A DNA stretch of 58,090 nucleotides from JAVWIF01 sp036639635 (GCA_036639635.1 JAVWIF010000007.1:1-58090), one strand, 5' to 3'; numbered from the stretch's first letter, positions 1 to 8,215 are shown. Notes: a model not told the origin generated them from the sequence alone. Program-made: numbers and translations.

Positions 1-16
1 ATCATTTAACTTGTAA

Positions 17-295
17 AATACTAATTGTAAATCAAAGGAAATCCATTATAGTTCATACAAAATTGAAAATAAATTCGGTAGAATTTTAAATGAATTAATT
101 AGATATATGTATGATAATACCAATGAGATTATTGTTTGTAATTCTGCCAAAACAAATGATATGAAAGATATAGATAGAGCCATTGAAAAACTAAAATTAC
201 AAGAGATAAATCTGGTTGATTTGTATTTAAGTTCTTCTCTAAACGTCGAAACTATCAATCATAAAATGTTGAACCATAAATCTATTTCTTCATAA
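17..295 (+). CDS. ORF fragment of unknown function
   Basis: An open frame runs from just after a stop at 14-16 to a stop at 293-295. The first ATG is at 107, which would give 62 residues. The conceptual peptide is hydrophilic, with a segment reading DIDRAIEKLKLQEINLVDLY that looks like a helical C-terminal tail. I do not recognise the family. No ribosome binding site lies ahead of the ATG, and the frame upstream is open without a start codon, so this is more likely the 3' end of a longer, truncated gene than a complete gene. Its last 37 bases overlap, tail to tail, the frameshifted gene on the other strand. Confidence 0.3.
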   Translation, partial: NTNCKSKEIHYSSYKIENKFGRILNELIRYMYDNTNEIIVCNSAKTNDMKDIDRAIEKLKLQEINLVDLYLSSSLNVETINHKMLNHKSISS

Positions 296-628
296 CATTG
301 AACATCTTTGCTTGGCATTTTAAAAATTAACAATTCAATATTTTACTATAAACTAACTTTTGTGCTAACTCGAAGGTTAACTCTGCAAAAGACTCTGCTC
401 CAATATATCCATTTTTTCATTTTTATCTTCATTCATAATAAATAGTATATCTGTCTTTGTAATATGTTCAATTTTTTTATGTACACTAAGATATAATTCC
501 ATAAATTTCTCTTTTCCTATAACCTTTGGATAATCTAATACTTCATAATTATCGTTAGAAAATATTTGTTTCCAATAATTTATATCACTCTGTAATTTAG
601 CGCTTCCTGCAATTACTAATTTCTTCAT
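259..628 (-). pseudogene. Frameshifted nucleoside 2-deoxyribosyltransferase-like gene
   Basis: The frame starts MKKLVIAGSAKLQSDINYW and reads 83 residues to a premature stop at 377. The downstream sequence continues the protein in a second frame (GYIGAESFAELTFELAQKL) and then a third (KMPSKDVQCYEEIDLWF), ending at 259. Each shift is explained by one missing A in a short A-run, near 413 and near 336. With both restored the product is about 123 residues, with the GAES motif seen in deoxyribosyltransferase-like small proteins. It starts 5 bases after the intact relative at 634-1020. Either the gene is decaying or the assembly has two homopolymer errors. The family call is by motif only. Confidence 0.6.
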
Positions 629-633
629 AAAAC

Positions 634-1020
634 TTAATACCCATTTATTTTTTTTAGATTTTCATCAGCAGTTCCAACTAATTTGGTAATATTCGTCAAT
701 TCATAAAAAGCAACCGTATTTTGAATACTAAATTCTTCTTTAGTGGTAGAACATAGGAATATTTTTTTATTTAGTGCTAATGCCATTCCTAGTTCAATAT
801 GAGCTCCTCTTCCTGCTAGCAATAATATAATAACAACATCAGAACAAATAATACCATGTGACTCCAATTTAGCATATTCTGTCATATCTTTTATTGATAC
901 ATCATCATTAACATTTTCTACCCAGTTATATGTTTGAATCCACCCATTTTCTTTCAATATCTTGGCATAATAATTAACTAATTCACAATTCTTCATTTCT
1001 GAACCTATATAAAATTTCAT
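634..1020 (-). CDS. Nucleoside 2-deoxyribosyltransferase-like protein
   Basis: 128 residues. The Rossmann-like start (MKFYIGSEMKNCELVNYYAK) and the GRGAHIELGMALALNKKIF segment around residues 70-88 match the nucleoside 2-deoxyribosyltransferase fold, in which the Glu of the G-x-x-x-E segment lies at the active site. Such enzymes cleave or exchange the base of deoxynucleosides, and relatives also occur in phage and defence contexts. It is followed 5 bases later by a frameshifted relative and preceded by a DUF1016 nuclease gene, so all three may be one accessory transcript. The true substrate cannot be read from sequence. Confidence 0.6.
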   Translation of the reverse strand: MKFYIGSEMKNCELVNYYAKILKENGWIQTYNWVENVNDDVSIKDMTEYAKLESHGIICSDVVIILLLAGRGAHIELGMALALNKKIFLCSTTKEEFSIQNTVAFYELTNITKLVGTADENLKKINGY

Positions 1021-1064
1021 TTCTTTTTCTACGTTTAATTATGGCAAATTCGCCATAATAAGAT

Positions 1065-2096
1065 TTATTCATTTAATTCAAAATTTTTCTTTTCTTCTTC
1101 AACAGCTGCAATTAATTCCTGTTCTGTTGGCATATGTAGTTTATATTCTGACGAAAATATAGTTTTATTATCTTCTGGTAAAGTATATTTTACAACAGTT
1201 TCATTTTTATTTGTTGAAAGTAATATGCCAACTGTTGAATTTTCATCTTTTTGTTTGATTTCTCTATCATAGTAATTAACATACATTTGCATTTGTCCAA
1301 TATCCTGATGAATTACTTTTCCCATTTTTAAATCAATTATAACAAAACATCTTAAAAACCTGTTATAGAAAACTAAGTCTGGATAAAAATGTTCTTCTTC
1401 TAATGTTAATCTTACTTGATTTCCAACATAACTAAAACCTTTTCCTAGTTCTAATAAAAATTCTTTTAAATGTTCTAATATGTTTTTTTCTAAATCCTTT
1501 TCTAAATAATTTGTATTTTCTTTAATATCTAAAAATTCTAATAAAAATGGATCTTTTACTAAATCTTTGCTTGTTTTTAGAATTTGTCCTTTTTCTGACA
1601 ATTCTAATATTTTATTTTTATCAGAGGATAATGATAATCTTTCATATAATAGTGAGTCTCTTTGCCTTTGAAGTTCTCTAACGCTCCATCTAGAATTGAT
1701 ACATTCATTTAAGTAAAAACTTCTTTTAGCATCTTCATCTACCTTTATTAATTCTAAATAATGTGACCAACTCAATTTGGAAGACACTGTCTTCCAAATT
1801 GGATATACTAAATAAAATTTTCTCATCGTTCGCAAATTTCTTGAAGAAAATCCTTTACCAAATTCATCAGTTAGTTTTTGTGATAATTTTTCAAGTACGG
1901 CATCACCATAAATTGCTCTTTCATCACCTTGCTGAATTTCCATAATTGCTTTCCCTATATTCCAATATAAATTAATCATTTCAGTATTAACAGTACTGTA
2001 TACTTTGTTTCTACTATTAATAACTAAGTTTTTAATATTATCAAATATATTATTAATTTTACTACTATTATTATTTTTAATTAATTCATTATCCAT
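1065..2096 (-). CDS. DUF1016 / PDDEXK nuclease family protein (YhcG-like)
   Basis: 343 residues from the ATG at 2096, chosen because GGAGGAA sits just upstream; a longer frame to 2183 has no ribosome site. The N-terminal half carries the DUF1016 helical domain (NLYWNIGKAIMEIQQ-like and GFSSRNLRTMRKFYLVYP). The C-terminal half carries a PD-(D/E)xK core, with PDLVFYNRFLRCFVIIDLK giving the Asp and the D-x-K. YhcG-type proteins occur in bacterial accessory regions and are predicted DNA nucleases; their biology is poorly known. The length is normal and the gene looks intact. The adjacent deoxyribosyltransferase-like genes suggest an acquired patch. Confidence 0.85.
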   Translation of the reverse strand: MDNELIKNNNSSKINNIFDNIKNLVINSRNKVYSTVNTEMINLYWNIGKAIMEIQQGDERAIYGDAVLEKLSQKLTDEFGKGFSSRNLRTMRKFYLVYPIWKTVSSKLSWSHYLELIKVDEDAKRSFYLNECINSRWSVRELQRQRDSLLYERLSLSSDKNKILELSEKGQILKTSKDLVKDPFLLEFLDIKENTNYLEKDLEKNILEHLKEFLLELGKGFSYVGNQVRLTLEEEHFYPDLVFYNRFLRCFVIIDLKMGKVIHQDIGQMQMYVNYYDREIKQKDENSTVGILLSTNKNETVVKYTLPEDNKTIFSSEYKLHMPTEQELIAAVEEEKKNFELNE

Positions 2097-2290
2097 TAAA
2101 TTTCCTCCAATCTTTAATTTAATATGTAAGACTTCTAATGTTTCAATTATACTATGAAATTGTAAAATGTCCCAAACTTCCATTAAAATTTGATAGTATT
2201 GCAGATATAATTATTTTTGAAAGTGAACCTAGTTCGTAACTTGTAGCTTACCTGCCCCAATTCTGTTAAAAAAATTGTATTTGATAAGGC

Positions 2291-2318
2291 AAAAACCGTT
2301 GAATACGGTTTTTTTTAG
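2291..2318 (-). terminator. Intrinsic terminator after the GNAT gene (bidirectional)
   Basis: Nine-base arms AAAAACCGT and ACGGTTTTT surround a 5-base loop, with A/T runs on both sides, so it can stop transcription in either direction. It lies 70 bases past the last gene of the long pilus-like operon and marks the boundary with the accessory patch at the window's left end. Confidence 0.75.
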
Positions 2319-2380
2319 TTATTCAAGCCATCAAATACATGCTAATTTTAAAAAACTATATGACACCTAGTTTTCAGCAC

Positions 2381-2962
2381 CTATAAGTTATCCATCTTTT
2401 CTAATACAGCATGATGTGTTAATTTTTTAATAATTTTCCAACCTTCTAATCTTTCTTCCATATGATATGGAAGAAAACCCAAATCTAAATAAACTTTAAT
2501 TGCCAACCAAGTTAAGGTTTGGGTATGCAACATACAAGAAGGATAGCCTAGTGTATGTAATGTTTTTAAAGTATGCGTTAACAAAGGTTTTGATAATCCT
2601 TTGCTTTGGTATGACTCTTTAATAGCTACCCAATGAACTTTTCCTTGTATATTAGGTATGTCAGTTGTCATAAAAGCCGTAGCACTTGCCATACATTCTC
2701 CATCTTCGTTTTTTATAAAAATCATTCTTTGAGAAAGTTCATCTTCATAAGGTGCAAAGGTACGCTCAAAAATTGCTTCCCCTTCTTCATAGTTTGCAAT
2801 TTGTTTGGCCGACAACTGAATTTCTATCCAATCGACTTTGTTTCCTTTTTCATAAAACTTATAGGTATAGCCTTTTGGTAAGGGACGTTCTACAACGTTT
2901 GATAAATTCTCATAAAACATAAACAAATCAATATTCTTGATTTTATAATTCATCGCATTCAT
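2381..2962 (-). CDS. GNAT-family N-acetyltransferase
   Basis: 193 residues. GAGGA precedes the ATG at a 7-base distance. The acetyl-CoA binding motif A is visible as VAIKESYQSKGLSKPLLTHT around residues 112-131 (the Q-x-x-G-x-S loop), followed by the HTQTLTWLAIKVYLDLGF segment typical of motif B. The N-terminal 60 residues are family-specific. It begins 25 bases after the PilT-type ATPase gene on the same strand and before any terminator, so it is probably the last gene of that operon. Whether it acetylates pilus proteins or a small molecule is unknown. Confidence 0.85.
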   Translation of the reverse strand: MNAMNYKIKNIDLFMFYENLSNVVERPLPKGYTYKFYEKGNKVDWIEIQLSAKQIANYEEGEAIFERTFAPYEDELSQRMIFIKNEDGECMASATAFMTTDIPNIQGKVHWVAIKESYQSKGLSKPLLTHTLKTLHTLGYPSCMLHTQTLTWLAIKVYLDLGFLPYHMEERLEGWKIIKKLTHHAVLEKMDNL

Positions 2963-2986
2963 CGCGTTTTCCTCGTATTTTCTTTG

Positions 2987-4048
2987 TTATGACTTTATTT
3001 TTTTGGCCATACGTTCAGGATTGCTAGCATACATCAAGGTTGTTTCTTGACTGATACGACCTGCTTTGAATAGTTCAAACAAACTTTCATCATTGCTAAT
3101 CATTCCCATTTCTTTCCCTGCAATGATTGAGTTTTCTAATTGATGAATTTTACCTTCTCTTATTTGTGAACGAATCGCCGGATTGACAATCATCACTTCA
3201 AATACAGGGATAATCTTGCCATCTACACTTGGTACTAGTTGTTCACTAATGACAGCATTTAAAGTCATTGATAACTGCACACGTATTTGTTGTTGTTGAG
3301 AAGGTGGAAATACATCAATCATTCGATCAACCGTATTTGCAGCTCCCATGGTATGTAGTGTTGATAAGATTAAATGTCCAGTTTCAGCTGCCGTCACCGA
3401 AATATTAATTGTTTCTAAATCACGCATTTCTCCAACTAGTATCACTTCTGGAGCCTCTCTTAGAGCGGAGCGTAAAGCATTTAAGTAGTCTTGGGTATCA
3501 TGAAAGACTTCACGTTGTGAAACAATACTTTTTTTATGTGAATGTAAAAACTCAATTGGGTCTTCAATCGTTATAATATGGACACTACGGTTCTGATTAA
3601 TTTTATCAATAATACAAGCAAGTGTAGTTGATTTTCCACAACCAGCCGGTCCACTTATTAAAATCATTCCTTTTTTTATTTTGTATAAATCTGTAATAAC
3701 TTTTGGTATTTGTAATTCTACAGGATCGGGTAAATCAAATTTAACCACTCTTAACACTGCTGCTTGTGAGTTTCTTTGAAAGTACACATTGCAACGAAAT
3801 CTACCTACATTTGGAATAGAAAAAGAAAAGTCATCATCTTTTTTTTCTAAAAAAGTTTCATATTTATTTTGTAGCACATACCCATAAATTTCTTTGATTA
3901 AATATGCACTATCTGCCGGCATTAATTTATCTTCACTAGTTGAGATAATCTTTCCATTTACTTTAAATGCACAAGCATGTCCTGCAATAATAAATATATC
4001 AGATGCATCTAAAGCAATCGCTTGTTGTAACAATTCTTCTATTCTAAT
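2987..4048 (-). CDS. PilT-type secretion/twitching ATPase
   Basis: 353 residues from the ATG at 4048, which follows GGGAGGAAAT lying inside the end of the upstream gene. It has the PAS-like N-terminal domain of the GspE/PilT family, Walker A GPAGCGKST at about residues 134-142, the Asp box (ITIEDPIEF), Walker B (VILVGEMRD) and the His box (TGHLILSTLHT). The AIRSQIREGKIHQLENSI segment and the length are typical of PilT retraction ATPases; assembly ATPases (PilB/GspE) are longer. Here it is the only ATPase in the operon, so it may power the machine in both directions or act with an ATPase encoded elsewhere. Confidence 0.92.
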   Translation of the reverse strand: MRIEELLQQAIALDASDIFIIAGHACAFKVNGKIISTSEDKLMPADSAYLIKEIYGYVLQNKYETFLEKKDDDFSFSIPNVGRFRCNVYFQRNSQAAVLRVVKFDLPDPVELQIPKVITDLYKIKKGMILISGPAGCGKSTTLACIIDKINQNRSVHIITIEDPIEFLHSHKKSIVSQREVFHDTQDYLNALRSALREAPEVILVGEMRDLETINISVTAAETGHLILSTLHTMGAANTVDRMIDVFPPSQQQQIRVQLSMTLNAVISEQLVPSVDGKIIPVFEVMIVNPAIRSQIREGKIHQLENSIIAGKEMGMISNDESLFELFKAGRISQETTLMYASNPERMAKKIKS

Positions 4049-4053
4049 CATTC

Positions 4054-4479
4054 TTAATTTCCTCCCAAAGAGTTTAACTTCCAACTTTTCTTTTGAATTC
4101 CTTCTGGTGTTTTCAAAAGTTCTATAACTAATTTTTGTTGTGTATTTACCGCTACTTCTAATGTCATTTGTGCTTCTTTTATTTGATATTGAATATGTTC
4201 TTTATCCATCATTGTTTGAATATCGCGTTCTTGTATAATTTGTGAGAATGGACGATTCCCACTATCATATTTTAATAATAATTCATATATCGTTTCAGCT
4301 TTGGTATTTGCTTTATAATAATCTTCTTGATATGTCTTTTCACGTATTGCTATCTTTTCACTTTGTAAAGCATTCGTAAAGGATAATACCGAAAGAATCA
4401 TCATACATAAAACAACAAATATCATAAGTATGGAGGAAGCCCCAAGTCCTATTTGGACCCCTCTTCTTTTTTTATGCAT
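4054..4479 (-). CDS. Small single-pass membrane protein of the pilus-like operon
   Basis: 141 residues from the ATG at 4479. That start overlaps the stop of the preceding gene and follows GGTGAAG at good spacing; an in-frame ATG at 4491 lacks it. After a basic start (MHKKRRGVQIGLG) there is one hydrophobic helix, about residues 13-35, then a charged, mostly helical extracytoplasmic part. No canonical G|FTLxE prepilin site is present. Position and architecture suggest a minor pilin-like or assembly component. I do not recognise a named family. Confidence 0.75.
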   Translation of the reverse strand: MHKKRRGVQIGLGASSILMIFVVLCMMILSVLSFTNALQSEKIAIREKTYQEDYYKANTKAETIYELLLKYDSGNRPFSQIIQERDIQTMMDKEHIQYQIKEAQMTLEVAVNTQQKLVIELLKTPEGIQKKSWKLNSLGGN

Positions 4480-4876
4480 GTTCTTCACCATCCTTAGTAA
4501 AAAGGAAATCTAAAGCGATCAAGCGTGTTTGATCTTTCTTAACAATGAAAGTACATGTTTCTTTATTAGGTAAGTTTTCATTTGCTTTTCTTTGAATTTC
4601 TACTTCATACTTTGTTTTTTCATTGGTTGGCTTTCCTTGTTCATTGATATAAAAAGAATCTTGTGCTAAATATGCATGTTCACTTTTTTCCTCTTGATTC
4701 TCAATGATATTTTGAGCATAAAATAAAGTGTTTCTTATATCAAGTGCTGTATCGTTTTTTACTTTGGCTTGTTCTAAAACATATACACAAATAGCGCTTG
4801 AAATAATAAAGAAGAAGAGAACAAAAATGAGTTCCATCAGAAATGATATGGATTTACTTGTATGTGTATCTCTCAT
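4472..4876 (-). CDS. Pilin-like small membrane protein
   Basis: 134 residues. A single N-terminal helix reads SFLMELIFVLFFFIISSAIC; its F-L-M-E-L core resembles the F-T-L-I-E-L of type IV prepilins with Glu at position 5, but the Gly before the cleavage point is missing. The remainder is a soluble domain ending in two beta-like segments (TCTFIVKKDQTRLIALDFLF). It overlaps the next gene by 8 bases (ATGCATAA) and starts 15 bases after the previous gene, so translation is probably coupled. Most likely a minor pseudopilin; the family is not recognised. Confidence 0.7.
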   Translation of the reverse strand: MRDTHTSKSISFLMELIFVLFFFIISSAICVYVLEQAKVKNDTALDIRNTLFYAQNIIENQEEKSEHAYLAQDSFYINEQGKPTNEKTKYEVEIQRKANENLPNKETCTFIVKKDQTRLIALDFLFTKDGEEHA

Positions 4877-4891
4877 ATGTTATCCCCTTTC

Positions 4892-5353
4892 TTACTTAGC
4901 GCGTAATGGTATCGTTAAGGCTGTTGTTTTTGTAAGTCTATCTTCTAATACTACTTGTAATTTTTGTTCTTCTTGTATAACATGTAGTGCGTTTATTTCA
5001 AACATAGTACTACCTGTCGTAAAATCTGGTGTTAGATTACTTGCTAATCGTAACTCTTTGAGTTCTTTATCTTGCGTATATATATACGTTGTATTTTCTT
5101 GACTTTCATCACTTATTTTAATTCCTTCAATTCCTTGTTGTGAAAAGATACTTACATGATTACTTTCATCATTTGCTCGTACAATTGATTGTATATAGGC
5201 AAGTGGTGTATGCGATTGCGCATTTTCTTTGCTTTGCTCTAAGATACTATGATAGCCATTTGTTTGTAATAATAATATCAAAAAAGAACATACAACAAAT
5301 ACACCAAACAAAGAAAGCGAGAATAATACATCTATGCTATGTTTTTCTTTCAT
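4892..5353 (-). CDS. Membrane-anchored protein resembling DUF4860 pilus-operon proteins
   Basis: 153 residues with one N-terminal helix (residues 8-29, LFSLSLFGVFVVCSFLILLL) and an exported domain rich in beta-type segments. The start SIDVLFSLSLFGVFV and the size resemble the DUF4860 group that I associate with Gram-positive type IV pilus-like operons; this is from memory and not a search. It begins 2 bases after the stop of the preceding pilin-like gene. Its role is probably structural, as a minor pilin or pilus-base subunit. Confidence 0.65.
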   Translation of the reverse strand: MKEKHSIDVLFSLSLFGVFVVCSFLILLLQTNGYHSILEQSKENAQSHTPLAYIQSIVRANDESNHVSIFSQQGIEGIKISDESQENTTYIYTQDKELKELRLASNLTPDFTTGSTMFEINALHVIQEEQKLQVVLEDRLTKTTALTIPLRAK

Positions 5354-5355
5354 AG

Positions 5356-5658
5356 CTATTCCCCTTTCTTAAATACATCTGTATCTGGCATAATATTAGC
5401 ACCAACATACGTATACCTAATATTGTATTTATCACTTTGGATATATAACCCATAATTCTTTTTTAAATATTCAATTGATTTAGGATATGCGCCTTCAATA
5501 CTATAGCATTCCCTAGCGGCTTTTTGGATGGCTACTTTTGCTCTTTGGCTATCTTCAACGTCCAATCCTTTATCCGCACTTTGAAACCCATATAAGAAAA
5601 CTCCAATCAACACCACAAATACGATTGCTTTAGAAATACTTTTAAAATAACGTTTCAT
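5356..5658 (-). CDS. Pseudopilin-like protein
   Basis: 100 residues: MKRYFKSISKAIVFVVLIGV begins a single membrane helix, followed by a short domain (AKVAIQKAARECYSIEGAYP, then KSIEYLKKNYGL). That domain strongly resembles the alpha-loop of GspG/ComGC-like pseudopilins, where the Y-x-x-x-x-G-x-Y-P motif is common. There is no classical leader-peptidase site, so it may stay an uncleaved membrane protein. It lies 3 bases after the GspF-like gene. Confidence 0.72.
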   Translation of the reverse strand: MKRYFKSISKAIVFVVLIGVFLYGFQSADKGLDVEDSQRAKVAIQKAARECYSIEGAYPKSIEYLKKNYGLYIQSDKYNIRYTYVGANIMPDTDVFKKGE

Positions 5659-5661
5659 AAA

Positions 5662-6699
5662 TTAACTCAAACTTGTCATAATACTCATAAGAGGTAACAT
5701 TACAGAGAGTAGAATAACACCAACAATCAAAGATAAAAGGATGACAATTGCAGGCTCAATCGTATTCAAAAAACCTCCAATACTAACATCTACGTCTTTT
5801 TCATAAAGGCTTGATACTTTTTTCATAACATCATCACTTCTCCCACTATGGAAACCAGTAATAATCATATTCGCATACATCCCTTGATAAAGTTGTTCTT
5901 TTAACATTACATCTTCAAATGAAGCCCCAGCTTGCACGCCTTTATAACAATTCAATACACGTTGTTTACTAAGTGGTTCATCAATAATATTTGGCAAATA
6001 ACTAAGAGCTTCTTCTAAATCATATCCACTTGAAATAAATAAAGATAATGCATATGTTAATTTTGCCATCGTAATATTATGATATAGGTTTTTTGTAAAA
6101 ACAAAGGTGGAAAGAAACTTCGCATTTCCATTTTTCCCATGCTTGGCTTGTAAAACAATAAATAATATCATACATATTAGTCCTGTCAAAATAATAAAAC
6201 TAAGCAATGCAAATATTTTTCCAAACGCCATCATGTTACTCGCACTACTTGGTAATGGTGATCCCATATTAAACAATACTTTAGTAAAGATGGGTAATAC
6301 TTTCCAAACTACAATACCAACTACCACCCACATCATTAATAATAAAACAAAAGGATATAAAAGAGCTTCTTTCAATGCTCGAGATAAGTCATAAGAACGT
6401 TCATAATAAGTAGCTAGTTCTTCCATAACACTATCCAAATGTCCACTCACTTCTCCTATTTCAATCATGTGCTTTGCATACATATCAAAATAGTCTTCAT
6501 CCTTAATGGAAGCATAGAATGAGCCAAGTTGTTTAATATTTGTTAAAAGATGTTCACAAGTCTCTTTCATATGTGGATTTTTGGTATCTGTAATGATGAT
6601 TTCTAAACCTTCTTGAACTGTCAAACCCGATGAAAGAATCATTGACATCTGTGTACAAAAATCAAACATTTCTTCTGTCTTAAAGTTTGTTTGTTTCAT
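5662..6699 (-). CDS. Type II secretion / type IV pilus inner-membrane platform protein (GspF/PilC family)
   Basis: 345 residues, starting after GGAGGGG. Two GspF domains are visible: residues 10-130 (FCTQMSMILSSGLTVQEGLE then HMIEIGEVSGHLDSVMEELA) and 200-330 (LTYALSLFISSGYDLEEALS then TGFHSGRSDDVMKKVSSLYE). Membrane helices sit near residues 115-137, 155-180 and 315-340. This protein normally couples the cytoplasmic ATPase to pilin assembly. The small downstream pilin-like genes and a PilT-type ATPase complete a reduced machine; a prepilin peptidase is not encoded in this window. Confidence 0.92.
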   Translation of the reverse strand: MKQTNFKTEEMFDFCTQMSMILSSGLTVQEGLEIIITDTKNPHMKETCEHLLTNIKQLGSFYASIKDEDYFDMYAKHMIEIGEVSGHLDSVMEELATYYERSYDLSRALKEALLYPFVLLLMMWVVVGIVVWKVLPIFTKVLFNMGSPLPSSASNMMAFGKIFALLSFIILTGLICMILFIVLQAKHGKNGNAKFLSTFVFTKNLYHNITMAKLTYALSLFISSGYDLEEALSYLPNIIDEPLSKQRVLNCYKGVQAGASFEDVMLKEQLYQGMYANMIITGFHSGRSDDVMKKVSSLYEKDVDVSIGGFLNTIEPAIVILLSLIVGVILLSVMLPLMSIMTSLS

Positions 6700-6713
6700 A
6701 AAATCCCCTCCTT

Positions 6714-7625
6714 TTAATAATAATATTTGTTTTCATATTCATCTTTATAGTTAACATCATTGGCTTTAAATGTTGGATCCATTCTCGACCATTTATTGTT
6801 ATCTAATAACACTTCCGGATCTATCCAACCTTTTCCTTCTATGTATACTTCAATCCAAGCATGATATTCAATCGTTGTATTACCGGTGACTAATCTTGTT
6901 GGGATTTGTTGAGAACGTAACATAGCACATAAGAGTGCTGCATAATCAAAACAAATGCCCTTCTTGCTCGAAAGCGTTTCATCAATGATTGGCAATACAT
7001 AAATATCTTCTACTTCTTTGGCTTTTTTATCATCATAAGAAATCGTATCTACTACATAATTATATAATGTCGCAATCCGTTTTAGTACACTATCATCTTT
7101 CTTCGTTAATTCAAATGCTTTCTGTACGGCCTTTGATTCTGCATTATAATCAATTGTTTGATTTGGATATAAGAATGCACTTTCTTCCTTTTCAAGTTGC
7201 ACGTCTATATACTTGGTAAACATAATATTATAAATGTCACCACTATCATTTTGTAATATTTTTATTAAATAGTTTCCACTACCTAATTCAAATGGGAATG
7301 TTTCTACTTTTCCAACCTTTGTCAAATCGTAAGGAAGATTTCCTACTTTATCTTTCGTTATTGAAAGCTTTACTTTCTTTGTTGTTTCTTTTAACAATTT
7401 GGCATTGATATATCCTTTATTAGCATTACTATAATCAATTTCAACGAGTCCTGCACTATCATTCATAAGTGCCACTCCCAAACTTTGTGGTAATAGGAGT
7501 TGCGATATTGAAGGACTTGGAGAAGTCGCATATTCACTTGGATATTCTTTGCTAGAACCACCACAACTCGTTAGTAAACTTAGAATGAGTAGTGAGCTTA
7601 GAACTTGTATATGTTTCACTTTCAT
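6714..7625 (-). CDS. Transglutaminase-like lipoprotein heading the pilus-like operon
   Basis: 303 residues. A lipoprotein signal ends in LLTSC (Cys at about residue 21). The C-terminal half holds a transglutaminase-core fold with a papain-like triad: GICFDYAALLCAMLRSQQIP supplies Cys, EYHAWIEVYIEGKGWIDPEV supplies His and Asp. Such domains act as cysteine proteases or peptide cross-linkers outside the membrane. Only 14 bases separate it from the GspF-like gene, so it looks like the first gene of the operon. An obvious guess is that it processes or cross-links the pilin-like subunits; that is inference. Confidence 0.85.
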   Translation of the reverse strand: MKVKHIQVLSSLLILSLLTSCGGSSKEYPSEYATSPSPSISQLLLPQSLGVALMNDSAGLVEIDYSNANKGYINAKLLKETTKKVKLSITKDKVGNLPYDLTKVGKVETFPFELGSGNYLIKILQNDSGDIYNIMFTKYIDVQLEKEESAFLYPNQTIDYNAESKAVQKAFELTKKDDSVLKRIATLYNYVVDTISYDDKKAKEVEDIYVLPIIDETLSSKKGICFDYAALLCAMLRSQQIPTRLVTGNTTIEYHAWIEVYIEGKGWIDPEVLLDNNKWSRMDPTFKANDVNYKDEYENKYYY

Positions 7626-7647
7626 ATCATTCGCTCCTTATTTTGTT

Positions 7648-7656
7648 ATTATACCA
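7648..7656 (-). promoter_or_regulatory. Probable promoter (extended -10) of the pilus-like operon
   Basis: On the minus strand TGGTATAAT, an extended -10 with a perfect TATAAT, lies about 22 bases before the transglutaminase gene. No good -35 is seen at 17 bases, consistent with an extended -10 promoter that may need an activator. Confidence 0.5.
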
Positions 7657-7976
7657 TTGATTGAAAGACAAGAAAAGAATCGGTGATATTTCTTTGTATA
7701 TTTATTTAACACTTACATAGGTTTCATCATAGGTAGTGTCCTACTCGTTCCTCTTATGTGATGATATCGCATAAATTTTTAGTATTTAAATATGCATAAT
7801 AGATAAAGAAATAAGGTTCATGGTTTCTACAATTTTCAATTGAACCATATAGAATATTACTATCAAAAGTAGATCAAGATGAATATTAAGCCAAAAAAAG
7901 TCTAATATCTTAGCTATCATTCAAGAAATTTTTGTCAAATAATGGATATTTACAAGGCAATAAAATGAGTGATACA

Positions 7977-8009
7977 TAATTTTATCATATTGTATAACTG
8001 ATAAAATTA
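7977..8009. repeat. Perfect 11-base inverted repeat
   Basis: Arms TAATTTTATCA and TGATAAAATTA are separated by 11 bases. There is no T-run, so it is a better operator or RNA-hairpin candidate than terminator. It lies about 200 bases upstream of the peptidoglycan hydrolase gene. Confidence 0.6.
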
Positions 8010-8215
8010 AAGAAGTGGTTAGCCTAAAATTCCTTTATTGCAGATAAGATTATGCAAAGTACATATAATACAAAAGTAAATAAATACATGCTAAAAATAA
8101 AAGTACTAAGATACCCGAACTTAAATATTCGAAACTATTTTTATATATTTTATATGGAGATTACCCATACGCTTACAACGCAAATACATATGCTATCATG
8201 AAGGGAGTTTTATGA

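Larger units (their letters stand above)
7626..8215. other. 590-base gene-free stretch
   Basis: No ORF with coding character was found on either strand. Contents: the operon promoter at 7648-7656, a perfect 11-base inverted repeat at 7977-8009, and the ribosome site of the next gene (GAAGGGAG near 8200). The rest is AT-rich with no similarity that I recognise. Confidence 0.6.

Noticed and set aside
8038..8069. TTGCAG ... TATAAT promoter for the hydrolase gene
   Set aside because: The -10 is good but the spacing is 20 bases, too far from the optimum to claim without more evidence.
7690..8150. Remnant transposase or CRISPR in the long gap before the hydrolase gene
   Set aside because: No regularly spaced repeats, no terminal inverted repeats and no protein-like frame longer than a few dozen codons.
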